Positions 35,659 through 44,500 of a stretch of DNA of 64,000 nucleotides are shown here, in pieces. Numbering within the stretch: the first letter of the stretch is position 1; every line of letters starts with the position of its first letter. The stretch covers positions 1 to 64,000 of the forward strand of contig JBGAIF010000009.1 in the NCBI GenBank assembly GCA_044225795.1, read 5' to 3'. This stretch comes from Nemorincola sp044225795 (GTDB lineage Bacteria; Bacteroidota; Bacteroidia; Chitinophagales; Chitinophagaceae). Under the pieces are notes generated by a model, which saw only the letters and a program-made list of their open reading frames with translations, was not told where the DNA came from and did not search any database. Both the position numbers and the translations under genes were made by a program.

Positions 35659-36825
35659 ATGCTTCCACAATTCGATAATACAGAGATCGCCTTCCAATAT
35701 CGTAGTGATAAAGAGCTTAAACGTGCTCATTTTCTGTTCTCATCAATGGGCTCTCCCTTGGTTACAAATATTGGCATGAAGCTAACAAAGCTTGCGATAG
35801 ACTGGAGCCTGCCTGTAAAAGGAATTATCCGCAGTACGATATTCGATCAGTTTTGTGGTGGCGAAACAATGGATGAGGCCGCTGCTACTGCCGATAAGAT
35901 AGGTGCTTACGGAGTGGGTACTATACTGGACTATGGTGTGGAGGGAAAAGAAAGCGAGGAAGATTTTGATAAGGCTGTTCCTGAATTCATAAAGGCGATA
36001 AAATATGCTGCGTCTAACAAACATATACCATTCATCAGCCTTAAGGTGACGGGTTTTGCATATTTCGCATTGCTGGAGAAACTGCATGCGGGAGCTACGC
36101 TTGCCGCAGATGAGTCTGCTGCATGGCAGCGGGTAAATGGCCGTATAGACCATATATGCAAGGCGGCATATGATAATAACATCATGGTACTTATTGATGC
36201 AGAGGAAAGCTGGATACAGCAGCCTGTAGATGACCTGGCCGATGCTATGATGGAAAAGTACAACAGGAAGAAGGTGGTCGTCTTCAATACATTTCAGCTC
36301 TACAGGCACGACAGGTTTGAATTTCTGAAAGTGTCTTACGACAAGGCTGTCAGTAAGAGTTATTTGCTTGGCGCTAAACTGGTGCGCGGAGCCTACATGG
36401 AGAAAGAGCGTGCGCGTGCTGCTGAAAAAGGCTATCCTTCACCTATTCAGCCCGATAAACAAGCTAGCGATAAAGATTACGACGAAGCAGTGCTGTTTTG
36501 TCTGCAGCATCTTGACGGGTTGGGCCTTTTCATCGGCACCCATAATGAAGCGAGTTGCTTCAAAGCTGCAAAGTATATGGAGGAGCATGGCATACCTGCT
36601 GATACAGATAAGGTATATTTCTCCCAGCTTTATGGCATGAGCGATAATATTTCTTTTAATCTGGCACACAGCCATTATCACGTGGCCAAGTATCTGCCCT
36701 ACGGGCCTGTGAAAGATGTGCTGCCCTACCTGATGCGGCGTGCCCAGGAAAATACATCGGTAGCCGGGCAAACAGGCCGTGAGCTTACGCTTATCAAAAG
36801 AGAGATGAAGCGCCGAAAGCTTTAA
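35659..36825 (+). CDS. proline dehydrogenase
   Basis: FAD enzyme of 388 residues that oxidises proline to pyrroline-5-carboxylate. ATG 35659 gives the family-typical opening (FDNTEIAFQYRSDKELKRAHFLF); an upstream TTG at 35593 would add 22 residues without family support. TIM-barrel motifs are visible: LKVTGFA, DAEESW, VFNTFQLYRHD, AKLVRGAYMEKERA, GTHNEAS and QLYGMSDNISF, then YLPYGPV near the end, all typical of PutA-like ProDH barrels. It is the monofunctional form; the P5C dehydrogenase partner is not in the window. Its stop overlaps the convergent lipoprotein stop by 4 bp. Confidence 0.93.
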   Translation: MLPQFDNTEIAFQYRSDKELKRAHFLFSSMGSPLVTNIGMKLTKLAIDWSLPVKGIIRSTIFDQFCGGETMDEAAATADKIGAYGVGTILDYGVEGKESEEDFDKAVPEFIKAIKYAASNKHIPFISLKVTGFAYFALLEKLHAGATLAADESAAWQRVNGRIDHICKAAYDNNIMVLIDAEESWIQQPVDDLADAMMEKYNRKKVVVFNTFQLYRHDRFEFLKVSYDKAVSKSYLLGAKLVRGAYMEKERARAAEKGYPSPIQPDKQASDKDYDEAVLFCLQHLDGLGLFIGTHNEASCFKAAKYMEEHGIPADTDKVYFSQLYGMSDNISFNLAHSHYHVAKYLPYGPVKDVLPYLMRRAQENTSVAGQTGRELTLIKREMKRRKL

Positions 36826-37229
36826 TAAGAGTAAGTGGGGATGGTCACTTTTACCGTATCTTCTACAGATATCTTACAGGGTAAGCCTCCTTTTACATAT
36901 GGCGGTACATACACGGCATGATAGCCTTTGGCGAAGAGATAATAATCTCCCTGTTTAAGACTTGCAAAAACAGCAACGGGCATTCCGTTCATCATAACAC
37001 AAGCTGCTGAATCGTCATAGACCCCGTCGGCGGGTACGTCAAGTGTATTGTATTTGATATATATCATGCAGGTATCAACATACAGCCCATGATGTTCAGG
37101 GGTTACTGCCAGTGTCCTGTCGCCACCCTTGCCTCCGTAGGTTTGCTTGGCATTGTCCACTTTTTTACAACCATCGGAACACAGGCATGCCAATGCCAGC
37201 AGGGTCATAGATATTGCATGGAGTTTCAT
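36822..37229 (-). CDS. small lipoprotein, unknown function
   Basis: Encodes 135 residues; the signal peptide ends in a lipobox-like SDGC with the modified Cys near residue 21. The mature part is short and beta-like, with segments VDTCMIYIKYNTLDVPADGVYDDSAAC and YYLFAKGYHAVYVPPYVKGG, resembling small carboxypeptidase-regulatory-like or Ig-like periplasmic domains in which a Lys/Gly loop joins aromatic strands. ATG 37229 overlaps the stop of the upstream barrel gene (ATGA), which implies translational coupling in an operon folP-barrel-lipoprotein. The lipoprotein may assist that barrel. Confidence 0.7.
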   Translation of the reverse strand: MKLHAISMTLLALACLCSDGCKKVDNAKQTYGGKGGDRTLAVTPEHHGLYVDTCMIYIKYNTLDVPADGVYDDSAACVMMNGMPVAVFASLKQGDYYLFAKGYHAVYVPPYVKGGLPCKISVEDTVKVTIPTYSY

Positions 37230-38260
37230 TGCACTAAATTATCACTTTTTTCAGAAGTGGCTGTTTTATGACGGTCTGCAGGGTAGAGATATCGCTGTAC
37301 GGCCAACCTTATTAAGGGATATTGATGCATATAGGATTGATGTATCAATGGCAGGGCTACGGAAAGATCGGCCCTGTATATGGAGTTAAATATGCATTGC
37401 GCACCGGGGTTGATATCAACATAACTATCGCCCAGCAGTATAGGTGTATTTGTATTGATAGGGATGGAGAGTGCGTCAGGCGCCGGACCATCTCTCTGGG
37501 CTACTGTAGCGGCTCCGTAGGTTTTCCCGGTAAGCTCTATATATAGATTCAGGTTTGTTTGTGTATATCCTGTATAATTGAACGGCAGAAGTAAATAGCC
37601 TAAGGATAAGCTGTAATTAACCGCATTGCCATAGTGAACAGTAGTAGGGTAGATGCCGCCAAAAATATCATAAGAGTTGCCGGCATATACAGATGGCAAT
37701 ATGCCGCCGGCTGTCAATGATGCGGCAAAGTGTTTTTTCAGGTATGTGGAAATGACACCTGCGGCCAACCCTGAATTATGTGTGAAAAGTTCGGGTTCCG
37801 AAACATGCGATGGGGTATTGGTTCTGGCCGCTTCAGCATATGCTGCCATCCGGAAGTGGGTATTCGGGCCATCATTAGTAAGGAAACGGTATTTGGCGTA
37901 AAGATCCATACCATTGAAGATATAGGGATATGCCGTGCCTGCAGCCGGCGTATTTATTCCGCCGGTAGTTTGTCCTCCGGTATGGGAGTGGCTGATGAAG
38001 TCAAATGGTAATGTTCTCTGGTGGTAATCGGCAAAGGCGGCAGACAAATACACAGACAACCTGGGAGTGACGCCATATTGGAGTTTTAACCCGCTCATGC
38101 TGCGTATGATGCCCTGATCATTATATCCTTCTGTAAACACCCGTACACCCAATACATTCTTTGGTACACTGCTTGCAGGCTCTGCAATAGGATACAATTC
38201 CTGGCCTTGCGACGCTGACCTGCAATAAATGAATGCCAATATCATTAATAGCCTTCTCAT
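37226..38260 (-). CDS. outer-membrane beta-barrel protein
   Basis: Encodes 344 residues with signal peptide (1-19, SQGQ). The mature part shows alternating strands with aromatic girdle residues (LKLQYGVTPRLSVYLSAAFADY, MDLYAKYRFL, MAAYAEAA, VNYSLSLGYLLL, LNLYIELTGKTY) and ends with a strand near YPLIRLAVQRYLY, as in outer-membrane transporter-like barrels. A short Lys/Ser tail follows. It overlaps folP upstream by 4 bp (ATGA) and the lipoprotein downstream by 4 bp (ATGA), so all three are coupled. The physiological link with folate synthesis is not evident; the order may simply be an inherited operon. Substrate unknown. Confidence 0.75.
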   Translation of the reverse strand: MRRLLMILAFIYCRSASQGQELYPIAEPASSVPKNVLGVRVFTEGYNDQGIIRSMSGLKLQYGVTPRLSVYLSAAFADYHQRTLPFDFISHSHTGGQTTGGINTPAAGTAYPYIFNGMDLYAKYRFLTNDGPNTHFRMAAYAEAARTNTPSHVSEPELFTHNSGLAAGVISTYLKKHFAASLTAGGILPSVYAGNSYDIFGGIYPTTVHYGNAVNYSLSLGYLLLPFNYTGYTQTNLNLYIELTGKTYGAATVAQRDGPAPDALSIPINTNTPILLGDSYVDINPGAQCIFNSIYRADLSVALPLIHQSYMHQYPLIRLAVQRYLYPADRHKTATSEKSDNLVQ

Positions 38261-39099
38261 GCCTCGCTCTGTGCGTTCTTCAGTTCGGTATATAGTTTTA
38301 TCGTTTCGATGGCTTCCTTTACATCATGTACTCTGAGTATATCAGCTCCATTTTGCAGTGCCACCATGTTCAGTGCTGTTGTGCCGTTCAAAGCGTGTTC
38401 AGGATCTGTCTTTAATACTTTGCAGATCATTGATTTTCGGGAGAGTCCCGCCAGTACAGGCTTTTCAAGTACGCGGAAATTATTGAGGGCGTTGAGCAGC
38501 GCATAGTTATGTGCTACTGTCTTGCCGAAGCCAAATCCGGGGTCGATGATGATATTGCTTATTCCTTTAGCGGCACAGCGCTGGCATACATCTTCGAGAT
38601 AAGCGTACACTTCCTGCACTACGTCGGTGTACTCCGGAGCCTGTTGCATTGTTTCAGGGGAGCCTTGCATATGCATGGCTATATAAGGAACGTTGAGTGC
38701 TGCAACAACGTCATACATCATCATATCAAAACGTCCGCCGCTTACATCATTGACAATAGCAGCACCATCGGCTATACATGCTGTGGCCGTTGCGGCGTTG
38801 TAGGTATCGATAGATAGCCATGCTTCAGGAAAGTATCGGTGTATCGTGCGGATGGCAGGTAGAACCCGTTCTGTTTCCTCCTCGGTGGTTATCAGCTTTT
38901 GCCCGGGTTTTGTGCTTGCCCCGCCAATGTCCAGGATAGCGGCACCATCTTTTAACATTTTTTCAGCATTCCTCAGTAAGCTATCTATATCACTATCACG
39001 TCCTTTGTTGTAAAAGCTGTCTGGCGTGGCATTGAGAATCCCCATCACAACCGGTACCGAAAGGTCCAACGAACGTTCCCCGCTTTGTAAGGTCAACAA
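38257..39099 (-). CDS. folP: dihydropteroate synthase
   Basis: Condenses p-aminobenzoate with dihydropterin pyrophosphate in folate synthesis; 280 residues. Motifs are VMGILNATPDSFYNKG, ILDIGGASTKPGQ (pterin and sulfonamide-site loop), LSIDTYNA, IVNDVSGG, IDPGFGFGKTVAHNYALL, LAGLSRKSMI and LRVHDVKEA. The start is TTG 39099, giving MLTLQSGERSLDLSVPVVMG, which fits the family N-terminus; no ATG is available upstream. It is divergent from the DoxX-type gene, a common Bacteroidota neighbour, with 97 bp between starts. The 3' end overlaps the barrel gene by 4 bp. Confidence 0.95.
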   Translation of the reverse strand: MLTLQSGERSLDLSVPVVMGILNATPDSFYNKGRDSDIDSLLRNAEKMLKDGAAILDIGGASTKPGQKLITTEEETERVLPAIRTIHRYFPEAWLSIDTYNAATATACIADGAAIVNDVSGGRFDMMMYDVVAALNVPYIAMHMQGSPETMQQAPEYTDVVQEVYAYLEDVCQRCAAKGISNIIIDPGFGFGKTVAHNYALLNALNNFRVLEKPVLAGLSRKSMICKVLKTDPEHALNGTTALNMVALQNGADILRVHDVKEAIETIKLYTELKNAQSEA

Positions 39100-39124
39100 A
39101 TTAATGATGATTTTAAAATGACGA

Positions 39125-39155
39125 TTTGGGATTGAAGGTACACTCCGTATATTTG
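39125..39155 (+). promoter_or_regulatory. Bacteroidota-type promoter of the DoxX-family gene
   Basis: TTTG at 39125-39128, a 19-bp spacer, then TATATTTG at 39148-39155, an exact consensus. ATG 39197 lies about 35 nt past the expected transcription start. Confidence 0.8.
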
Positions 39156-39196
39156 AGTAAAGTTAACCATTTTAACCATCTAACGTCGGCAACAAC

Positions 39197-40333
39197 ATGA
39201 AATATGTACTCTGGACACTAAGGATAATCATCGGTGTTTTATTTATTTTCTCAGGTGTTGTAAAGGCAAATGACCCATTGGGGCTTACCTATAAAATGGA
39301 TGAGTTCTTCGAAGTGTGGGGATGGGGCTTTATGACCCACTTCAGCCTGGCAATGTCCATACTGATGATCGGGTTTGAGATCATGTCGGGTGTGGCAATG
39401 CTGGTAGGTAATGCTTTCCGGATTTACATTACGTTGTTACTATTGCTCAACCTGTTCTATACGTTCCTTACCGGTTATGTATTGTATTCCGGAAAAATAA
39501 AAGAGTGTGGTTGTTTTGGCGATTGTATCCCGTTATCCAACTCAGTAACGTTCTATAAAGATGTAGTACTCTCGGTGATGACCATTGTACTCTACATGTA
39601 CCGGTCGAGGGTATCTTCTATATTCAGCAATAAGACCGTAAATATTGCTGTAGGCAGCCTGGCGACATTGTTTGCTTTCGGTAGCCAGTGGTGGACGCTG
39701 AAGCACCTACCTGTACATGATTGCCTGGCATACCGTGTAGGAAATAACCTGTGGAAGGAAATGCAGCCCGGTGCTGATTACAAGGAGCCGGAGTTTGAAA
39801 CCATAATGGTGTATGAGAAGAACGGCGTTAAAAAGTCTTTCACGCTCAAGGATTACCCGTGGCAGGATAGCACCTGGAAATTCGTTTCCAGTGAGAGCAA
39901 ACTGGTGAAAGAGGGTATCGGATTACCAAAGATACCACATGACTTCTCCTTTACCGATTCGGCGGGAGCAGACCAGACACAGGCTATTCTTACTGCCAAA
40001 GGTTATGTGTTCCTGTGGTTTGTGCGCAAGCCTGCCGAGCTGAAGATGGATAATATGGACAAGCTGCGGAACATGATGAATAAAGCGGCGACTATGCATA
40101 TTCCTTTCTACCTGTTGTGTTCAGCAGGTTTCGACCTTGCCGGTCCTTACCGCCAGAAATGGGGTGTGGCTGATATACCAATGATGACGCTGGACTTTAC
40201 TGTAAGTAAGACAGCCATGCGTACCGATCCGGGATTGATGCTGATGAAGGACGGTGTGGTGATGAAGAAATGGAGTTATCTCGACTATCCTGCCGACATG
40301 GTGCTGGATAACGGGGTGCTGGAGTTTAAATAA
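39197..40333 (+). CDS. DoxX/BT_3928-family membrane protein with thioredoxin-like domain
   Basis: Encodes 378 residues. Four membrane spans (about 5-25, 48-68, 73-95 and 115-135) form a DoxX/MauE-like module with the typical FIFSGVVKANDPLG and a thiol motif ECGCFGDC between spans 3 and 4. The C-terminal part (about 235-378) has a periplasmic thioredoxin-like fold, but the region where CxxC would lie reads FLWFVRKPAEL, so it has no active pair of its own. The family is conserved next to folP in Bacteroidota and is thought to pass electrons or thiols across the membrane; the true role is unsettled. Confidence 0.85.
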   Translation: MKYVLWTLRIIIGVLFIFSGVVKANDPLGLTYKMDEFFEVWGWGFMTHFSLAMSILMIGFEIMSGVAMLVGNAFRIYITLLLLLNLFYTFLTGYVLYSGKIKECGCFGDCIPLSNSVTFYKDVVLSVMTIVLYMYRSRVSSIFSNKTVNIAVGSLATLFAFGSQWWTLKHLPVHDCLAYRVGNNLWKEMQPGADYKEPEFETIMVYEKNGVKKSFTLKDYPWQDSTWKFVSSESKLVKEGIGLPKIPHDFSFTDSAGADQTQAILTAKGYVFLWFVRKPAELKMDNMDKLRNMMNKAATMHIPFYLLCSAGFDLAGPYRQKWGVADIPMMTLDFTVSKTAMRTDPGLMLMKDGVVMKKWSYLDYPADMVLDNGVLEFK

Positions 40334-40359
40334 CAAGCGTATTAATTCTTGAATAAAAG

Positions 40360-40386
40360 AAGACACCTATTGGTGTCTTTTTTGTT
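40360..40386 (+). terminator. rho-independent terminator
   Basis: AAGACACC (40360-40367) pairs with GGTGTCTT (40372-40379) around TATT, followed by TTTTTTG, 26 bp after the stop of the DoxX-type gene. Confidence 0.88.
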
Positions 40387-40428
40387 TGTCTGTTACTATA
40401 AGCAGCAGCAATCCTTATTTTTACATTT

Positions 40429-41487
40429 ATGCTGGCCTTTATAGGAAAACGAATGCGTTACAGCCTGCTCGTGCTTTGGGGGGTGGTCACCTTTGTGTTC
40501 TTCCTGTTCAATGTTTTGCCGGCAGACCCTGCAAGGCTCACTATGGGGCAGCGTAGCGACCTGGCTTCCCTGGAAAATGCTCGAAAAGCCATGAACCTCG
40601 ATAGGTCATTGCCGGTGCGCTACCTGCTATATCTGAACGATCTCTCTGTGGTGAGTGTTTATCCTGATGATGCCGCATCGCGGGAGCAGTATCATTATGT
40701 ACGGCTAACGCTGCTGGGTGACAGTAAGGCACTTGTGGTTAAGTGGCCCTATCTCGGCAGGTCTTACAGCAATAAACGTGAGGTGAATAAAGTGCTGGCT
40801 GAAGGATTGCCCGGTACCATGCTGCTGGCAATAGTGGCCATGACATTCGCGACGATAGCAGGTGTATTGCTTGGCATACTGGCGGCACTTAAGAAAAATA
40901 CATGGATGGACACCTCGGCTATAGCTGCAAGTGTAGCAGGTATATCAATGCCCTCATTCTTTGCGGGATTACTTATTGCTTTTGTATTTGGGTATCTCCT
41001 GCACAGCTATACCGGCCTGAACATGACAGGTAGCCTTTGGGAATATGACGCATTTGGCGGCAGGCGCCTCGCTCTTCGCAACCTGGTGCTGCCCGCATTT
41101 GCATTAGGCATACGCCCGCTGGCCATTATCACCCAACTGACACGTAGTGCACTACTCGATTCCCTGTCGCAGGACTATATGCGTACCGCCTATGCCAAGG
41201 GTCTTTCCGAAACGAAGGCCGTATTTCGCCATGCACTTCCCAATGCTCTAAATCCCGTTGTTACCGCTGTGTCAGGTTGGCTGGCAGAATTGCTGGCAGG
41301 GTCTTTCTTTGTAGAGTACATTTTTGGGTGGAAGGGAGTAGGTAAAATAACTGTTGACGCATTAGATAAATTTGATTTCCCGATGGTGATGGGATCTGTG
41401 CTGCTTACTGCCACCATATTCATTATTATCAACCTGCTTACCGATCTGCTATATGCATGGATAGATCCCAGGGTGAGGTTATATTAG
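40429..41487 (+). CDS. DppB-like ABC transporter permease (orphan)
   Basis: Inner-membrane permease of 352 residues of the dipeptide/nickel importer class. The N-terminal span and VFFLFNVLPADPARLTMGQR match DppB/OppB. A long periplasmic insert (about 70-125) separates helix 1 from the core of five spans. The EAA loop contacting the ATPase reads YMRTAYAKGLSETKAVFRHALPNAL (about 245-270). DppB normally pairs with DppC, two ATPases and a binding protein, none of which is adjacent; the neighbours are a DoxX-type gene and an SNF2 helicase. Partner genes must be elsewhere, or the protein is a relic. Length is normal. Confidence 0.9.
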   Translation: MLAFIGKRMRYSLLVLWGVVTFVFFLFNVLPADPARLTMGQRSDLASLENARKAMNLDRSLPVRYLLYLNDLSVVSVYPDDAASREQYHYVRLTLLGDSKALVVKWPYLGRSYSNKREVNKVLAEGLPGTMLLAIVAMTFATIAGVLLGILAALKKNTWMDTSAIAASVAGISMPSFFAGLLIAFVFGYLLHSYTGLNMTGSLWEYDAFGGRRLALRNLVLPAFALGIRPLAIITQLTRSALLDSLSQDYMRTAYAKGLSETKAVFRHALPNALNPVVTAVSGWLAELLAGSFFVEYIFGWKGVGKITVDALDKFDFPMVMGSVLLTATIFIIINLLTDLLYAWIDPRVRLY

Positions 41488-41536
41488 AAAACGAAAGCTA
41501 TAGTTTATTGTTTAACATATTTTTATTCTCTAACGT

Positions 41537-41567
41537 CTTGAAGTCCGCCTCTTTTTCGGTACTTTTG
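41537..41567 (+). promoter_or_regulatory. probable promoter of the SNF2 helicase gene
   Basis: CTTG (41537-41540), a 19-bp spacer and TACTTTTG (41560-41567), an exact -7 box, 33 bp before ATG 41600. Confidence 0.65.
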
Positions 41568-41599
41568 CAGATTGCCTTTTTTGAACCGGAGAAGAATTA

Positions 41600-44500
41600 A
41601 TGTCGTTACCGCCCATACTGAAACATGTCTATAACCACGGTACTGAAGAAGTCATCAGGCGTGGAAAAAAAATCTTCTACACATCGGGTGTACAGATGCT
41701 GGACGTTGACCACTTGCTGGAGCAGGTGCGGTTTCGTGTAAGGAATGACCTGTACCAGAATTACTACACCGTAACGGTAAATAAATATCTGCAACCCAAA
41801 GATCTGTCGGTAAGATGCCAGTGCCCATATAACCTGGGTGAGATATGCCGGCATGAGGTAGCGGCTCTTTTTCAGTTGAATGATATCATCCAGAGTGGTT
41901 TCTTTGAAGATACCAGTATCACTTATGATCAGAAGCACACGATTGTGCGTATGAGGCAGATCAACAAGCAGATGCTCACCATTTTCACGGAGCAGCACTC
42001 CCTGGAGAAGGCAGAGCGTATTGCAAATGCCAACCGGGTGATCATCACAGGTAATAAGAATGATCGTATAGAAGCCGAAGTGCCGGATGATGATGTGACC
42101 TATCACGTTACGATCAAACAGAATGAAGAACGGTACTTCGATACGTCGTGCGGCTGTGCTGAAAGGTCGCATCCGCTCTGTACGCACAAGGCTGCGGTAT
42201 TTATGCAGGTGCTGAAAACGCACGGAGCACAGTATTTTCAGTCTGTACAGAACTGGGACGCCCAAAAGAACAAGTTACTGGAGCAATATGGGTATAGCCT
42301 CAGTGATGACCTGAGCAATAAATTTGAATTTACCTACGAGAACAATAAACCGTTCTTACGGGTATTGGACCCATCAATAAAGAAGGTTGATGCCAAGTCG
42401 CAGGTAGCAAAAGTGGCCACAGTGCCTGAGGTGGAAGTAATGCCCGGGCCTGCAGAAGTAAAGAGATTAGGCATAGTGCTCGATACAGACGCTGTTGCCT
42501 TTCCTTATGTGGATGTACATCTTGTAGCCGGGCTGACCAATGACGAGAGTACAAAGTTTTTGAATGGTATAGATAAGTTGGAGCTGCATCAGTATATAAA
42601 TCCTACCCGTTATAAGGAAGAGGATAGGGACCTGTTGCCTGTTGTAAGGAAGTTTTTGCCCGATGAACTGGGTAAGTACCTAAAGAAGAATCTGCCGTTC
42701 GGAGATTTTCTGCACGACTATAACAGCATATTGAAGGATGTGCCCGAGGAGGAAGTAAAGGAGCAGGTGTGGGAATACCTGCTGCCTAAATACCAGAAGT
42801 TGCTTGACCGCTATTCGGTGCACCACCTCACATTTCTGAAAAAGAAGGGAAAGACATTGTCATCGGGAGCGCTGCAGCAGGTGGAGTTTTCTGATAAGCC
42901 TGCACACCCGCAACTGATAGCGCGTAAAGAGGGCAAGAGCTATTCACTCACACTTGAATGGATCATTGAAAATAATGCCGTAGCACATACGGACATGAAA
43001 ATGCTGAATGCCGCGCTGATTCAGCACCAGGACAGAATATACGTGCTGGGCAGCATGCAGGAGATACAAATCGCAGAGAACTTCCCTGCAAACGGCAAGA
43101 TGACGATTAAGGCCGGTGAGTGGGCTTCCTTCCTGGAAGGGAAACTGATGGAGTGGAGTAACCTTGTTCATGTACATTTCTCCGAAGAGCTGACTGAGAA
43201 CGTAACGCAGGCCAGGCCGCAATACCGGCTTTACTTGCAAGAGCGAGAGCAGATACTGATGCTCTCACCGGCATTCCTGTACCAGGATATAGAGATAAAG
43301 CCGGGGTATTTCGGAGATGTTGTACAGGCGCACAACGGCATTGTGAAGATCATGCAGCGAAGCGAAGAGACCGAGCAGGAGTTCATGGTCCTGATACAAT
43401 CGCTGCATACAGACATGCAGTATAATAAGAAGGACAAGTTTTACTACCTGCCCGGAACATCGGTGCTGGCCAATAACTGGTTCTATCGTTTTACTGATGT
43501 GATGCGTGAGCATCATGTAGATATGATGGGCTTTGAAGGGCTGCGGTCACTGCGCGTGAACACGCATAAGCCGCAGACCCATATACAGGTGAGCAGTGGT
43601 ATAGACTGGTTTGATGCCACCGTAGAGCTAAGGTTCGGAGATCAGGCAGTATCCATAATAGAAGTAAAGAAAGCGCTGACACAGAAGCAAAACTTTGTAA
43701 AGCTGGGAGATGGTTCGCTGGGGCTTCTGCCCGAGGAGTGGCTGAAGAAATACAGCCTACTGCTGAAGATGGGAGAGGCGAAGGGCAACAAGGTGCGGCT
43801 GAAGAAATACCATTTCAGCGTGCTTGATGAACTGCTGAAGGAAATAGATGAAGAGGAGCTACAGGAGGAACTGGAGCGCAAGAAGGAAAAGCTGGAGGAT
43901 ATTCTCACTAATGATTTCAGTAAGGTAACCCCGCCTGAACACCTGCAGGCGAAGCTGCGTCCATACCAACTTGCGGGCTTTCAGTGGCTCACCTTCCTCA
44001 ATGAGGCCGGCTGGGGTGGCATATTGGCCGATGATATGGGTCTTGGTAAGACTGTACAGGCACTAACGTTCTTTCAGCATTATAAGAACAAGCACAAGGA
44101 TGAGGTAGTACGCTTCCTTGTAGTATGTCCTACCACACTGATGTATAACTGGGAGAATGAAATAAAGAAGTTCACGCCCGAGCTTACACACATCATTCAC
44201 CACGGACCTAAGCGCAGCGCCAACCCTGCGGGGTATAAAGAAGATATTATTATCACGACATATGGCACTATGCGTGGCGATATACGGGCATTCAAGGAGA
44301 TCCCGTTCGACTATGTAGTGCTCGATGAGTCGCAGTCAATAAAGAACCCGCAGTCACAGGTGGCTAAGGCATCACTGCTGCTGAACAGCAAGAACCGCCT
44401 GGCACTGAGCGGTACTCCTGTGCAGAACAACACCTTTGACCTGTATGCGCAAATGAACTTTCTGAACCCGGGCATGTTGGGCAGCAGGGAGTTCTTTATG

